A stretch of 64,000 bases of DNA from Pseudomonas knackmussii B13 (lineage in GTDB: Bacteria; Pseudomonadota; Gammaproteobacteria; Pseudomonadales; Pseudomonadaceae), in the NCBI RefSeq assembly GCF_000689415.1, contig NZ_HG322950.1, forward strand, positions 4,905,501 through 4,969,500, in the 5' to 3' direction. Under the pieces are notes generated by a model. It did no database searches, was not told where the DNA came from, and was given only the letters and a program-made list of their open reading frames with translations. Below are positions 37,031 to 45,296 of the stretch, in pieces. Each line of letters starts with the position of its first letter. The stretch's first letter is position 1. Both the position numbers and the translations under genes were made by a program.

Positions 37031-37078
37031 GTTTTTCTGCCGTGGCAGCTCGCAGAAGGCTGGTCCGCAGCGGCTCTT

Positions 37079-37322
37079 CGTAGGAGCGAGGGGGACGCCA
37101 AGTTCTTGCTCGCGAACCGCGTTGACCGTAGAGCCCCTCATCGCGCAGGAGCAACAGTCTTTTGGGCTCCCGCGTTCGCGGGAGTGACGGAATTTAGACT
37201 CGTCGTCTCCCACGTCGTCCCCGCGAAGGCGGGGATCCAGAAGCTACGTAGGAGCGGATTCGTCCGCGAAAATCCCACGCCGATCCCAACCTGTAGGAGC
37301 GGGCCCTGCCCGCGAATCGCGG
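37079..37322. repeat. Cluster of REPs and GCGGGGA-type palindromes
   Basis: Fills most of the 335 bases between lpxO and the insertion sequence. It holds a degenerate REP pair (CGTAGGAGCGAGG at 37079 with TTGCTCGCGAACCGCG near 37107), GCTCCCGCGTTCGCGGGAG at 37166-37184, CGTCCCCGCGAAGGCGGGGA at 37216-37235, a REP at 37248-37269, and the left half of a REP pair at 37292-37322 that is cut by the insertion sequence. Confidence 0.8.
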
Positions 37323-37388
37323 TGAAGTGGCCTAATGATTCTGGACACCCCGATAGGGCGTTAAGCTTCGCCCACAGCTGAGGTGTTC

Positions 37389-37685
37389 ATGAGCAGAAGA
37401 TCATTCAGTCCAGATTTCAAACTGGAAGCCGCCCGCTTGGTGGTGGATCAAGGCTATACGGTGCCGGCCGCCTGCAAGGCGATGGGGGTGGGGCCCACGG
37501 CGATGCGTCGCTGGGTGGCGCAGTTGCAACTGGAGCGTGGCGGCCAGACGCCTGCGCATAGCAAGGCGCTGACAGAGGATCAGCGGCGCATTCAGGAGTT
37601 GGAGGCGCAAGTCCGCCGCTTGGAGCGGGAGAAAGAGATTCTAAAAAAGGCTACCGCTCTCTTGATGTCGGACGCCCTCGACTAG
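37389..37685 (+). CDS. IS3-family transposase OrfA
   Basis: A 98-residue protein with a helix-turn-helix (SPDFKLEAARLVVDQGYTVPAACKAMGVGPTAMRRWV) and a C-terminal leucine zipper (RRIQELEAQVRRLEREKEILKKATALL), which bind the IS ends and dimerise. The ATG at 37389 follows GCTGAGGTG. The slippery heptamer A-AAA-AAG is in the correct phase at 37643-37649 (CTA AAA AAG read in frame); a -1 slip moves ribosomes into the OrfB frame, which is open from there. Confidence 0.92.
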   Translation: MSRRSFSPDFKLEAARLVVDQGYTVPAACKAMGVGPTAMRRWVAQLQLERGGQTPAHSKALTEDQRRIQELEAQVRRLEREKEILKKATALLMSDALD

Positions 37686-37702
37686 TCAGGCTGGTCGAGG
37701 CA

Positions 37703-38530
37703 TTGGGCGAGCAGTATTCGCGTACGGAACTGTGCCGGTTATTCCAGGTAAATCGCAGCAGTGTTTATGCGGCCCGAAAGCGGCAGGCACGCGTCTGCAG
37801 TCGACGAGAAGCGTTACGCCAGCGCGTGGTGGAACTGCATGCCCAGAGCCGCAGCGCGGCCGGTGCCCGAACGCTATCGGCCGCCTTGCGCAACGAGGGC
37901 TTTCCTGCAGGCCGTTACCTTGCCGCCCGGTTGATGAAAGAGGCCGGGCTCGTCAGTACACAACGCCGTAAACATCGCTACCGGGTTGCCAAGGAACACA
38001 GTGCCATCGCGGCCAATGAGCTGGCGCGCCGGTTCAATGTGAGCCGCCCCAACCAGGTGTGGTGCGGGGATGTGACGTACATCTGGGCCGGTGGCCGCTG
38101 GATCTACCTGGCCGCCGTGATGGATCTGTATGCACGTCGGATCGTCGGCTGGGCCATGTCCAACCGGCCCGACTCACAACTCACCGGGCGCGCTCTGCGG
38201 GTGGCCTACGAAGCCAGGGGCATGCCACAGCAACTGATGTTTCACTCCGACCAGGGCTGTCATTACACCAGCCTCGAATTTCGCCAAATGCTCTGGCGCT
38301 ACGGCATTCGGCAAAGCATGAGCGGTCGAGGAAACTGCTGGGATAACGCGCCGATGGAGCGATTCTTCAGAAGCCTCAAGTCGGAATGGATACCGCCCTC
38401 CGGCTACGTCGATCAGCCCCAGGCGGAAGCCGACGTGCTGCGTTACGTCACCGACTACTACAACCACCAACGGCCACACAGTCACAACGATTACCAGACA
38501 CCGGCACGGCGTGAAGAGCTGGCTGGATAG
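37703..38530 (+). CDS. IS3-family transposase OrfB (catalytic domain)
   Basis: About 275 residues from TTG 37703, but most likely made as an OrfAB fusion by frameshifting from OrfA at 37643-37649 (the -1 frame is open from that site). The HTH_21-like N-terminal part is followed by an integrase core with the DDE triad: Asp in VWCGDVTYIW, Asp in MFHSDQGCHYTS, and Glu in NAPMERFFRSLKSEW about 35 residues later. There is no internal stop, so the element looks active. It ends about 36 bases before the right inverted repeat end. Confidence 0.9.
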   Translation: MGEQYSRTELCRLFQVNRSSVYAARKRQARVCSRREALRQRVVELHAQSRSAAGARTLSAALRNEGFPAGRYLAARLMKEAGLVSTQRRKHRYRVAKEHSAIAANELARRFNVSRPNQVWCGDVTYIWAGGRWIYLAAVMDLYARRIVGWAMSNRPDSQLTGRALRVAYEARGMPQQLMFHSDQGCHYTSLEFRQMLWRYGIRQSMSGRGNCWDNAPMERFFRSLKSEWIPPSGYVDQPQAEADVLRYVTDYYNHQRPHSHNDYQTPARREELAG

Positions 38531-38566
38531 ACCTAAACCAGTGTCCAGTTTTACTTGACCACTTCA

Positions 38567-38588
38567 CGGACAAGGTCCGCTCCTACGG
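38567..38588. repeat. Right half of the REP split by the insertion sequence
   Basis: CGGACAAGGTCCGCTCCTACG. It joins with TGTAGGAGCGGGCCCTGCCC...GCG at 37292-37322 to rebuild a full inverted REP pair once the IS and one target duplicate are removed. Confidence 0.88.
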
Positions 38589-38604
38589 GGCGTACCTATC
38601 GGCC

Positions 38605-41150
38605 TCAGTACACGTCCCGCCGATAGCGCCCGCTGTCCAGCAGCGCATCCACCCCGGCATCGCCCAGCATTTCGCGCAGCACCGCATCCACGCCGCCGGC
38701 CATGCCTTGCAGGCTGCCGCAGACGTAGATGGCTGCGCCTTCTTCCAACCAGTCTTTGAGCTCGCTGGCGTGCTCGCAGAGCAGGTCCTGCACGTAGACC
38801 TTTCGTTCCTGATCGCGGGAGAACGCCAGGTCAAGGCGCGCCAGTTCGCCACGCGCCAGGTGGCCTTCCAGCTCTTCCCGGCAATAGAAGTCGTGCTCGC
38901 GGTTGCGTTCGCCGAACAGCAGCCAGTTCCGCTTGCGACCTTCGGCGATGCTCGCGCGCAACAGCGAGCGCAGGCCGGCCAGGCCGCTGCCGTTACCGAT
39001 CAGGATCAGCGGGCGGTCGTCTTCCGGCAGGTGGAAGCCGGCGTTGCGGCGCAGACGCAGTGCCACGCCGGCACCGGGCTGCAGGAATTCGGTGAGCCAG
39101 CCGGAGCCCACGCCCAGACTGCCGTCGGAGTGACGCTCCTGGCGCACGATCAGCTCCAGCTGGCCGTCGCTGGGCAGCGAGGCGATGGAGTACTCGCGCG
39201 GCGCCAGCGGCACCAGGGCTTCCACCAGCGCCTGCGGATGCAAGCCGACCAGGTGTTCGAGGGAGGCCGGCAACTCACGGTCGGCCAGGGCATCGGAAAG
39301 CCCTGCGAGGCGCCCGTCGATTTCGACGCAGGCCATGCCGTCCACGCCCAGGCGCGCGAGCCAGGCCAACACGCGCTCGCGCGGGTGCCGCGGGAGGATT
39401 TCCACCAGGTCTCCGGCGCGCCAATCGGCACCGCTGGCCGGCGCTTGCAGACGCAGCAACCAGGTGGACTGCCCCTGGCTGCCCGGATTCAGGTGTTCGC
39501 GCCCGGACAAGGTCCAGAGTTCGAACTGCGGCGCAGCGATGGGCGCAGGCGCGGCCGTACCGGTCAATTGCGCGAGGCGCTGCTGCCAGTCGCGCAGGGC
39601 GGCGGCGTCGCCGTTGTCCACCTCCACGCCGTCGAACAGTGGCCGGGCGCCCTGCCCTTGCAGCCAGCCCTGCACACGCCGGGCGAAACCGCAGAAGGTT
39701 GCGTACTGGCGATCGCCGAGGGCGAGCATGGCGTAGCGCAGCTGGCCGAGGCCGAGGCTCTGGCCGAGCAGCTGGCGCTCGAAACCGCGGGCGCCATCCG
39801 GTGCCTCGCCGTCACCGAAGGTGCTGACCACGAAGAGGGCGTTGCGGGTGCTCTCCAGTTGCTCGCGACCCAGGCGCGCCAGCGGTTCCACGCGCACCGG
39901 CAAACCGGCCGCCTGCAGCTGGCCGGCGCTCTTCCAGGCGAGCTGTTCGGCGAAACCGCTCTGGCTGGCATAGCCGATCAGCCAGGCATCGGCATCGCCA
40001 TCGGGTTCGACGCGTGCGGCCTGGACCGCGCGCTTCTTGCGCCGGCGGTCGAGGTAGAGCAGCCAGCCAGTGACGAAGAACAGCGGCATGGTCAGGCTCG
40101 CCAGCATCATCAGGATGCGCCCCGGCAAGCCGAAGTAGCTGCCCACATGGAGGGCATACACGCTGGTCAGCAATTGCTTGCCGAAACTGCTGTCGTTGAA
40201 GCGCTTGCCGCTGCGCACCTTTCCGCTCAGCGGGTCGAGGGTCAGTTCATTGAGCGCGCGCTCGTGGGGCGCATCGTCCAGCAGGTAGTAGAAGGTCGCC
40301 GGCTGCCCGGCCAACCGGCGGCAGACGCAGGTTGTAGCCGGTCAGGCCGGCGCCGGCGTGCTGCTGCAGGCTGTTCCACAGCGCCGCGTAATCGACCTGC
40401 GGCGGCGGGCCCTTGGGCGCTTCACCACGCTTGCCGCCACGCGGGCCGCCGCCCTGGCGCTGCTGGCCAGCCGGGGCGTCGTCGAGCAGCTTGAACAGCG
40501 CGCCGCGATACCAGTCGTAGGACCAGAACAGCCCGGTCAGCGCCGCCAGCAGGTAGAAAGCCAGGCACCAGGTCCCCGCCACGGCGTGCAGGTCCCAGTT
40601 GAAGGCACGGCCCTTCTTGCGCCAGTCGAGGGTCAGCCAGGTGCGCCAGCTCAGCCAGCGCCGCGGCCAGCGCAGGTACAGGCCGGACAGGCAGAAGTAG
40701 AGAAGGATCAGCGTGCAGGCGCCGGTCCCCTGCCCGCCCGCCTCGCCCGATGGCGAGGAAGCGGTGCAGCTGCATGACGAAGCCGAAGAAGCCTTCGCCG
40801 ACCGGAGCCGGCAGCAGCTCGCCATCGTAGGGATCGACATAGCGCATCTCGCCGCGGCGCTGGCCGGGCGGCGGGCTGAACATGATGCGCGCCGCCTGGT
40901 CGCCGTCCACGGTGTTCCACACGCTGGCAACCGTTTTGCCCGGCACGGCGCTTTCGACGCGTCGCACCAATTCGTCCAGCGCCAAGGTGCCGGTCGGTTG
41001 CCGCTGCACGACCAGGCTGTCGGGGTTCAGGGCGCGCAACAGCTCGTCCTGGAACGACAGGGTGGCGCCGGTGACGCCCATCAGCGCGAGCACCAGGCCC
41101 GCGCTGATACCGAACAGCCAGTGCAACTGGAACCAGACTTTCTTCAACAC
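38605..41150 (-). pseudogene. piuB: piuB, PepSY/flavodoxin-reductase gene with two frameshifts
   Basis: The piuB product is an inner-membrane protein with PepSY-type helices and a C-terminal flavodoxin plus ferredoxin-reductase domain, thought to reduce iron chelates. Here three frames are needed: residues from 41150 (MLKKVWFQLHWLFGISAG to about RFLAIG), then a second frame from about 40735 (LILLYFCLSGLYLRWPR), then a third from about 40310 (ATFYYLLDDAP) to the stop at 38605. Each step fits one extra base, near 40731-40750 (G/C-rich) and near 40304-40325. The remaining sequence is well preserved, including flavodoxin GYASQSGFAEQLA and NADPH-site VYVCGSLQGM-like parts. It is either a recent pseudogene or sequencing error. 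Confidence 0.85.
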
Positions 41151-41184
41151 CTTGCTTTCACCTCGAGACGCCGCGCGCCGACAT

Positions 41185-41219
41185 TAAAAAACCCGCCCGA
41201 AGGAGCATCGGGCGGGTTG
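41185..41219 (-). terminator. Intrinsic terminator of piuA
   Basis: AACCCGCCCGA...TCGGGCGGGTT stem around 41190-41218; on the minus strand it is followed by TTTTTT, 18 bases after the piuA stop. Confidence 0.88.
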
Positions 41220-41236
41220 CACGGGAACCCGTGCGA

Positions 41237-43489
41237 TCAGAAGTGCAGGTTCACCCCCAGCAGCGCGGTGCGCCCCGGAGCCACGTGGGCCATGTGGGTG
41301 CTGTAGACCTGGTCGAAGTAGCGCTTGTCGGTCAGGTTCTGCACGTTGAGTTGCAGGTCGACGTTCTTGGTCAGCTTGTAGGCGGCCATGGCGTCGTAGC
41401 GCCAATAGGACGGGATGTAGGTCGAGTTCGCGGTGTTGCCGAACTGCTTGTCGACGTAGGTGGTGCCGCCGCCGATGGTGAGGTCCTGTACCAGCTCGTA
41501 GGTGCTCCACAGGGTGAAGTTGTTCGGCGCAACCTGCGGCATGCGGTTGCCCTCGTCGGACTTGGTGGTCGACTTGAGGATCTCGCTATCGAGGTAGGTG
41601 TAGCCGCCGAAAACCTTCCACTTCGGCGTCAGCTGGCCGCTGAAGCCCAGTTCCACGCCCTGTACGCGCTGCTCGCCCTCGAGCACCTGGTAGGTGCTGT
41701 TGTCCGGGTCGGTGACGCGGGCGTTGGTCTTGTCGGTACGGAACAGCGCGGCATTGAGCGACAGCGCGTCCTCGAAGAAGTCCCACTTGGTGCCGATCTC
41801 GTAGTTGCGGTTGCGTTCCGGGTCCAGGCTGCTGTTGGCCAGGCTCACGTCGGTCGAGCCATTGCCGCCGGTCTCGCCGGTGGGGTTGCTGGAGGTGGAC
41901 CAGGCCACGTAGACGCTGCCGTTGGGCAGCGGCTTGTAGACCAGGCCGGCCTGGTAGTTCCAGAAGTGGGTGTTGCTCTCGCGGTCGAAGTAGCCGGCAG
42001 GGGTGGTGCGCCCGGCCGTGGCGTAGCCGCTGGACTCGGTGTCGAAGTCGTCGTAGCGCAGGCCCAGGTTGAGGTCCCACTGCTCGGCGAGCTTTATGGT
42101 GTCGAAGACGTAGGCCGAGGCGGTCTTGGTGTCAGTATCGGTGTAGGCCGGGCTGTCGGCGATGCTGCCGGTCCAGGTGTCGCCAGGCGTCGGGTTCTCC
42201 AGGCTGGTGCAGTCGCCGCTGGCCAACAGCCGCGCGTTGCAGAGGTTGCCCGGGGCGCCGGGGGTGATCACGTAGGGACGGTTGTGCACGTCCTCGTAGC
42301 TGAACTCCACGCCAGTCACCAAGCTGTGCTGGTAGCCGGCGGTGTCGAAGCTGGCCTTCAGGTCGGTCTGGTTGACCCAGCCCTTGGTGGTCGAGTTGCG
42401 GCTCTTGGCCGAGCGATAGACATAGCCGTTGACCACGTTGCCCTTGCTGTCGTCGGGGTTGGTCACGATGTAGTCCAGCGTGGTGCGCACCATGCGGAAG
42501 CTGTTGGACAGCGTGAGGTCGTCGTTGAGGTCGTGCTCGATGCGGAAGGTGCCGCTGTCAGTGGTGCTCTTGCGGTAGTCGCGATCGTTCAGGCCGTAGA
42601 AGTTGTCGCGGTCCACCGACGCCGGTTTGCTCGGGTTGTGCTGGCTGCGGTTGACGTTGGTCAGCGGCAGGCCGTAGTCCGGCATGTCGTCGGTGCTGAG
42701 GTGGTAGTAGGAGAAGGTCGCGCGGGTCGGCGTGTCGAAGCCGAAGGTGACGGTCGGCGCCACGCCCCAACGGCTGACGTTGACCTCGTCGCGGCCGGCG
42801 ACGTTGGCATCGTGCTTCATCAGGTTCAGGCGGAAGGCCGCGTTGTCGGTCAGCGCGTGGTTGACGTCCAGGGTGGTGCGGCGGGTCTGGTCCGAGCCAT
42901 AGGTGAAGCTGGCGTCGTTGAAGTCCTCGAGCTTGGCGGTCTTGCTGATCAGGTTCAGGCTGCCACCGGTGGAGCCGGCGCCGGTGTAGGCCGAGCCCGG
43001 CCCCTTGCTCACTTCGATGCGCTCGATGTTGAAGATCTCGCGGGTCTGCGAGCCGACGTCGCGCATGCCGTCGAGGAACGTATCGCTCTCGGCGTTGAAG
43101 CCACGGATGAACGGCCGGTCGCCCGCAGGGTTGCCACCCTCGCCGGCGCCGAAGGTGATGCCAGGGGTAGTGCGCAGGGCATCTACCAGCGTCAGTGCGC
43201 CAGTGTCCTTTATTACCTGCTGCGGGATCACGGTGACGGTCTTGGGCGTGTCCAGCAGCGGCGCGGTGTACTTGTCCGACGCCGAGCGCTGGACGTTGTA
43301 GGAGGTTTCGTCGACAGCCTGGTCGACCACGGTATCGGTGCCCAGGGACACGACGTCACCGCCGGTCTTGTGCTCCACGGCATCGGCGGCATGGACGAAC
43401 GGGCTGCCGGACATGGCGGTGATGGCCACGCCGACGGCGGAGGCCAGGCGGCGCGGAGTGAAGGCGGCTTCGGCGGATTGACGCAACAT
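41237..43489 (-). CDS. piuA: TonB-dependent siderophore receptor PiuA
   Basis: A 750-residue outer-membrane receptor for ferric siderophores. Signal peptide of about 34 residues ending SGSPFVHAADA; plug domain from about residue 60 with DTPKTVTVIPQQVIKDTGALTLVDALRTTPGITFG; then a 22-strand barrel ending in the aromatic residue F (LLGVNLHF). The stop-side terminator and the divergent piuC support the piu cluster. The ATG at 43489 follows GGGGAGGGAAC. The likely ligands are catecholate or related ferric chelates; this is the P. aeruginosa PiuA role as I recall. Confidence 0.9.
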   Translation of the reverse strand: MLRQSAEAAFTPRRLASAVGVAITAMSGSPFVHAADAVEHKTGGDVVSLGTDTVVDQAVDETSYNVQRSASDKYTAPLLDTPKTVTVIPQQVIKDTGALTLVDALRTTPGITFGAGEGGNPAGDRPFIRGFNAESDTFLDGMRDVGSQTREIFNIERIEVSKGPGSAYTGAGSTGGSLNLISKTAKLEDFNDASFTYGSDQTRRTTLDVNHALTDNAAFRLNLMKHDANVAGRDEVNVSRWGVAPTVTFGFDTPTRATFSYYHLSTDDMPDYGLPLTNVNRSQHNPSKPASVDRDNFYGLNDRDYRKSTTDSGTFRIEHDLNDDLTLSNSFRMVRTTLDYIVTNPDDSKGNVVNGYVYRSAKSRNSTTKGWVNQTDLKASFDTAGYQHSLVTGVEFSYEDVHNRPYVITPGAPGNLCNARLLASGDCTSLENPTPGDTWTGSIADSPAYTDTDTKTASAYVFDTIKLAEQWDLNLGLRYDDFDTESSGYATAGRTTPAGYFDRESNTHFWNYQAGLVYKPLPNGSVYVAWSTSSNPTGETGGNGSTDVSLANSSLDPERNRNYEIGTKWDFFEDALSLNAALFRTDKTNARVTDPDNSTYQVLEGEQRVQGVELGFSGQLTPKWKVFGGYTYLDSEILKSTTKSDEGNRMPQVAPNNFTLWSTYELVQDLTIGGGTTYVDKQFGNTANSTYIPSYWRYDAMAAYKLTKNVDLQLNVQNLTDKRYFDQVYSTHMAHVAPGRTALLGVNLHF

Positions 43490-43550
43490 CGAAAGTTCCC
43501 TCCCCAGGGACTTGCTGAAGGCCGCGCAATCTAGTCCAAATGCGATTACA

Positions 43551-43575
43551 TATCAATTAGAACTAATTCTCAGAA
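43551..43575. promoter_or_regulatory. Possible Fur box between piuA and piuC
   Basis: The AT-rich stretch TATCAATTAGAACTAATTCT at 43551-43570 (read on the minus strand: AGAATTAGTTCTAATTGATA) resembles the repeated NATAAT/ATTATC-like hexamers of the Fur site, with imperfect symmetry. It lies in the 194-base divergent spacer between piuA and piuC, where Fur control is expected. Match quality is moderate. Confidence 0.5.
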
Positions 43576-43683
43576 GCATTTTATTTACAAAATTTACACA
43601 TTCGGACCTGCGGCAAGCTGTCTGTTGGACGCCGCCAATGAAAATCAATATCATCTCCCCCTTTCATTTAGCGAGGCCCCGCC

Positions 43684-44364
43684 ATGCTCCTGCACGTTCC
43701 CGGCGTCTTCACCCGCGAAGAAGCGGCACGCATACGCGGCGCCCTCGAGCAGGCCGAATGGGGCGACGGCAAGGCCACCGCCGGCTACCAGTCGGCCCGC
43801 GCCAAGCACAACCTGCAGCTGCCGCAGGAGCACCCGCTGGCGCAGGAGATCGCCACGGCCATGCTGCAGCGCCTGTGGAAGAACCCGCTGTTCATGTCCG
43901 CCGCGCTGCCACACAAGGTGTTCCCGCCGCTGTTCAACTGCTACACCGGCGGCGGCAGCTTCGGCTTCCACATCGACAATGCCGTGCGCGACGCCCAGGG
44001 CGGCCGCGAGCGGGTGCGTACCGACCTGTCGTCGACGCTGTTCTTCAGCGATCCGGAGGACTACGACGGCGGCGAACTGGTGATCCAGGACACCTACGGC
44101 GAGCAGCGCGTGAAACTGCCCGCCGGCGACCTGGTGCTCTATCCGGGCACCAGCCTGCACAAGGTCGAGCCGGTGACCCGCGGCGCGCGCTACGCCTCCT
44201 TCTTCTGGACCCAGAGCCTGGTGCGCGAGGACAGCCAGCGCAGCCTTCTGTTCCAGATGGACCAGGCACTGCAGCAGCTCAACCGCGACGTGCCGGAACA
44301 CCCGGCGCTGATCGAGCTGACCGGCAGCTACCACAACCTGCTGCGCCGCTGGGTGGAGGTCTGA
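43684..44364 (+). CDS. piuC: Fe(II)/2-oxoglutarate-dependent hydroxylase PiuC
   Basis: A 226-residue PKHD-type dioxygenase. The iron-binding H-x-D is in FGFHIDNAVRD near residue 96 and the distal His in LYPGTSLHKVEPVTRGARYASFFWTQS near residue 157, with the 2-oxoglutarate-binding Arg following. PiuC is iron-starvation induced together with PiuA; its substrate is unknown. The ATG at 43684 is preceded by GCGAGGCCCCGCC. The next gene begins after one base, so the two are coupled. Confidence 0.9.
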   Translation: MLLHVPGVFTREEAARIRGALEQAEWGDGKATAGYQSARAKHNLQLPQEHPLAQEIATAMLQRLWKNPLFMSAALPHKVFPPLFNCYTGGGSFGFHIDNAVRDAQGGRERVRTDLSSTLFFSDPEDYDGGELVIQDTYGEQRVKLPAGDLVLYPGTSLHKVEPVTRGARYASFFWTQSLVREDSQRSLLFQMDQALQQLNRDVPEHPALIELTGSYHNLLRRWVEV

Positions 44365-44365
44365 C

Positions 44366-45178
44366 ATGGGCTTCGTGCTGCGCCGCGACGACATCGTCCA
44401 TGTCGACGATTTTCACCAGGAGCTGGGCGACGACCCGCGCAAGGCGGCCCGGCTGATTGTCGAAGCAGCCCGCCAGGGCGAGCTGGAAGCCCAGGCATTG
44501 CTCGGGCAGATCCTCCTCGACGGCCAGGGCATCGAACGCGACCCGGCGCTGGCTGCGACCTGGTTCGGTATCGCCGCACAGCGTGGCCACAGCATGTCGC
44601 GCAACATGCTCGGGCGCTGCCTGGAGCACGGTTGGGGCGTGCCGGTGAACCTGGCCGCCGCCGCCGAGCAATACGCCCTGGCGGCGGCCGACGACCTCGA
44701 CTGGGCGCTGTACAACCTGGCCAACCTGCTCGCCACCGGCCGCGGCGCGCCAAAGGATCCAGCGCACGCACTGGCGCTGTACATGCGCGCTGCAGATCTC
44801 GGCCATGCCAAATCGATGAACCTGGTCGGCCGGCATTTCGAGGAAGGCCTGTGCGTGTCCCGCGACCTTGACCAGGCCCGCGAGTGGTACCGCCGCTCGG
44901 CGGAGGCCGGGGACTTCCGCGGCCAGTTCAGCCATGCGGCGATGCTGGCCGAGGCCGGCGAACTGGAAGCGGCCCTGGACTGGCTGCGCCGCGCGCTGGA
45001 AGGCGGCAACCTGAAATTCCTGCGCGTCGCCCGCGGGCAACTGGAACAGGCCAGGCAGGCGCCGCTGCGACAAATGGCCCTGGAGTATTACCGCCGCGCA
45101 GCCGATCTAGGCGACGCGAACGACATCGAAATCCTGGCCAAAGCCCTAAAACGCCTGGTATTTTCGTCGATCGAGTGA
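44366..45178 (+). CDS. Sel1-repeat protein
   Basis: A 270-residue soluble protein built of Sel1-like (TPR-related) repeats: LGQILLDGQGIERDPALAATWFGIAAQRGHSMSRNMLGRCLEHGWGVPVNLAAAAEQYALAA repeats the A-x-x-x-L-G-x-x-x-x-x-G-x-x-x pattern with a period of about 36 residues. Such repeats serve in protein-protein contacts. It starts one base after the piuC stop, so it belongs to the iron-starvation operon. Confidence 0.82.
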   Translation: MGFVLRRDDIVHVDDFHQELGDDPRKAARLIVEAARQGELEAQALLGQILLDGQGIERDPALAATWFGIAAQRGHSMSRNMLGRCLEHGWGVPVNLAAAAEQYALAAADDLDWALYNLANLLATGRGAPKDPAHALALYMRAADLGHAKSMNLVGRHFEEGLCVSRDLDQAREWYRRSAEAGDFRGQFSHAAMLAEAGELEAALDWLRRALEGGNLKFLRVARGQLEQARQAPLRQMALEYYRRAADLGDANDIEILAKALKRLVFSSIE

Positions 45179-45296
45179 TTTTCTGAAAATTTCACAGATT
45201 TGACGACTTTTTCACAATTGGACTGCTAGCCTCGCCCGCTTCCTGAAGGCCGCCCTTCTTTCCGGCGGCGGCCCGCAATCAACTCGCGAGGCGAGC

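Larger units (their letters stand above)
37323..38566 (+). mobile_element. IS3-family insertion sequence, apparently intact
   Basis: 1,244 bases. Imperfect terminal inverted repeats of about 27 bases (20 matches) begin TGAAGTGG at 37323 and end CCACTTCA at 38566, with CTGGACAC/GTGTCCAG as the inner conserved block. A three-base direct repeat CGG flanks it (37320-37322 is CGG and 38567-38569 is CGG), as expected for IS3 elements. Two overlapping-phase frames encode the transposase, joined by a programmed -1 frameshift site A-AAA-AAG at 37643-37649. The target is a REP: removing the element and one CGG restores a full palindrome. I cannot assign the exact named IS. Confidence 0.92.

Noticed and set aside
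37079..37322. A CRISPR-like array from the repeated palindromes
   Set aside because: Spacing is irregular, repeats are inverted and of several types, and there are no cas genes; they are REP elements.
41231..43534. A 767-residue open frame antisense to piuA
   Set aside because: Mirror of the receptor gene with valine/glycine-rich low complexity; piuA has signal peptide, plug, barrel and terminator.
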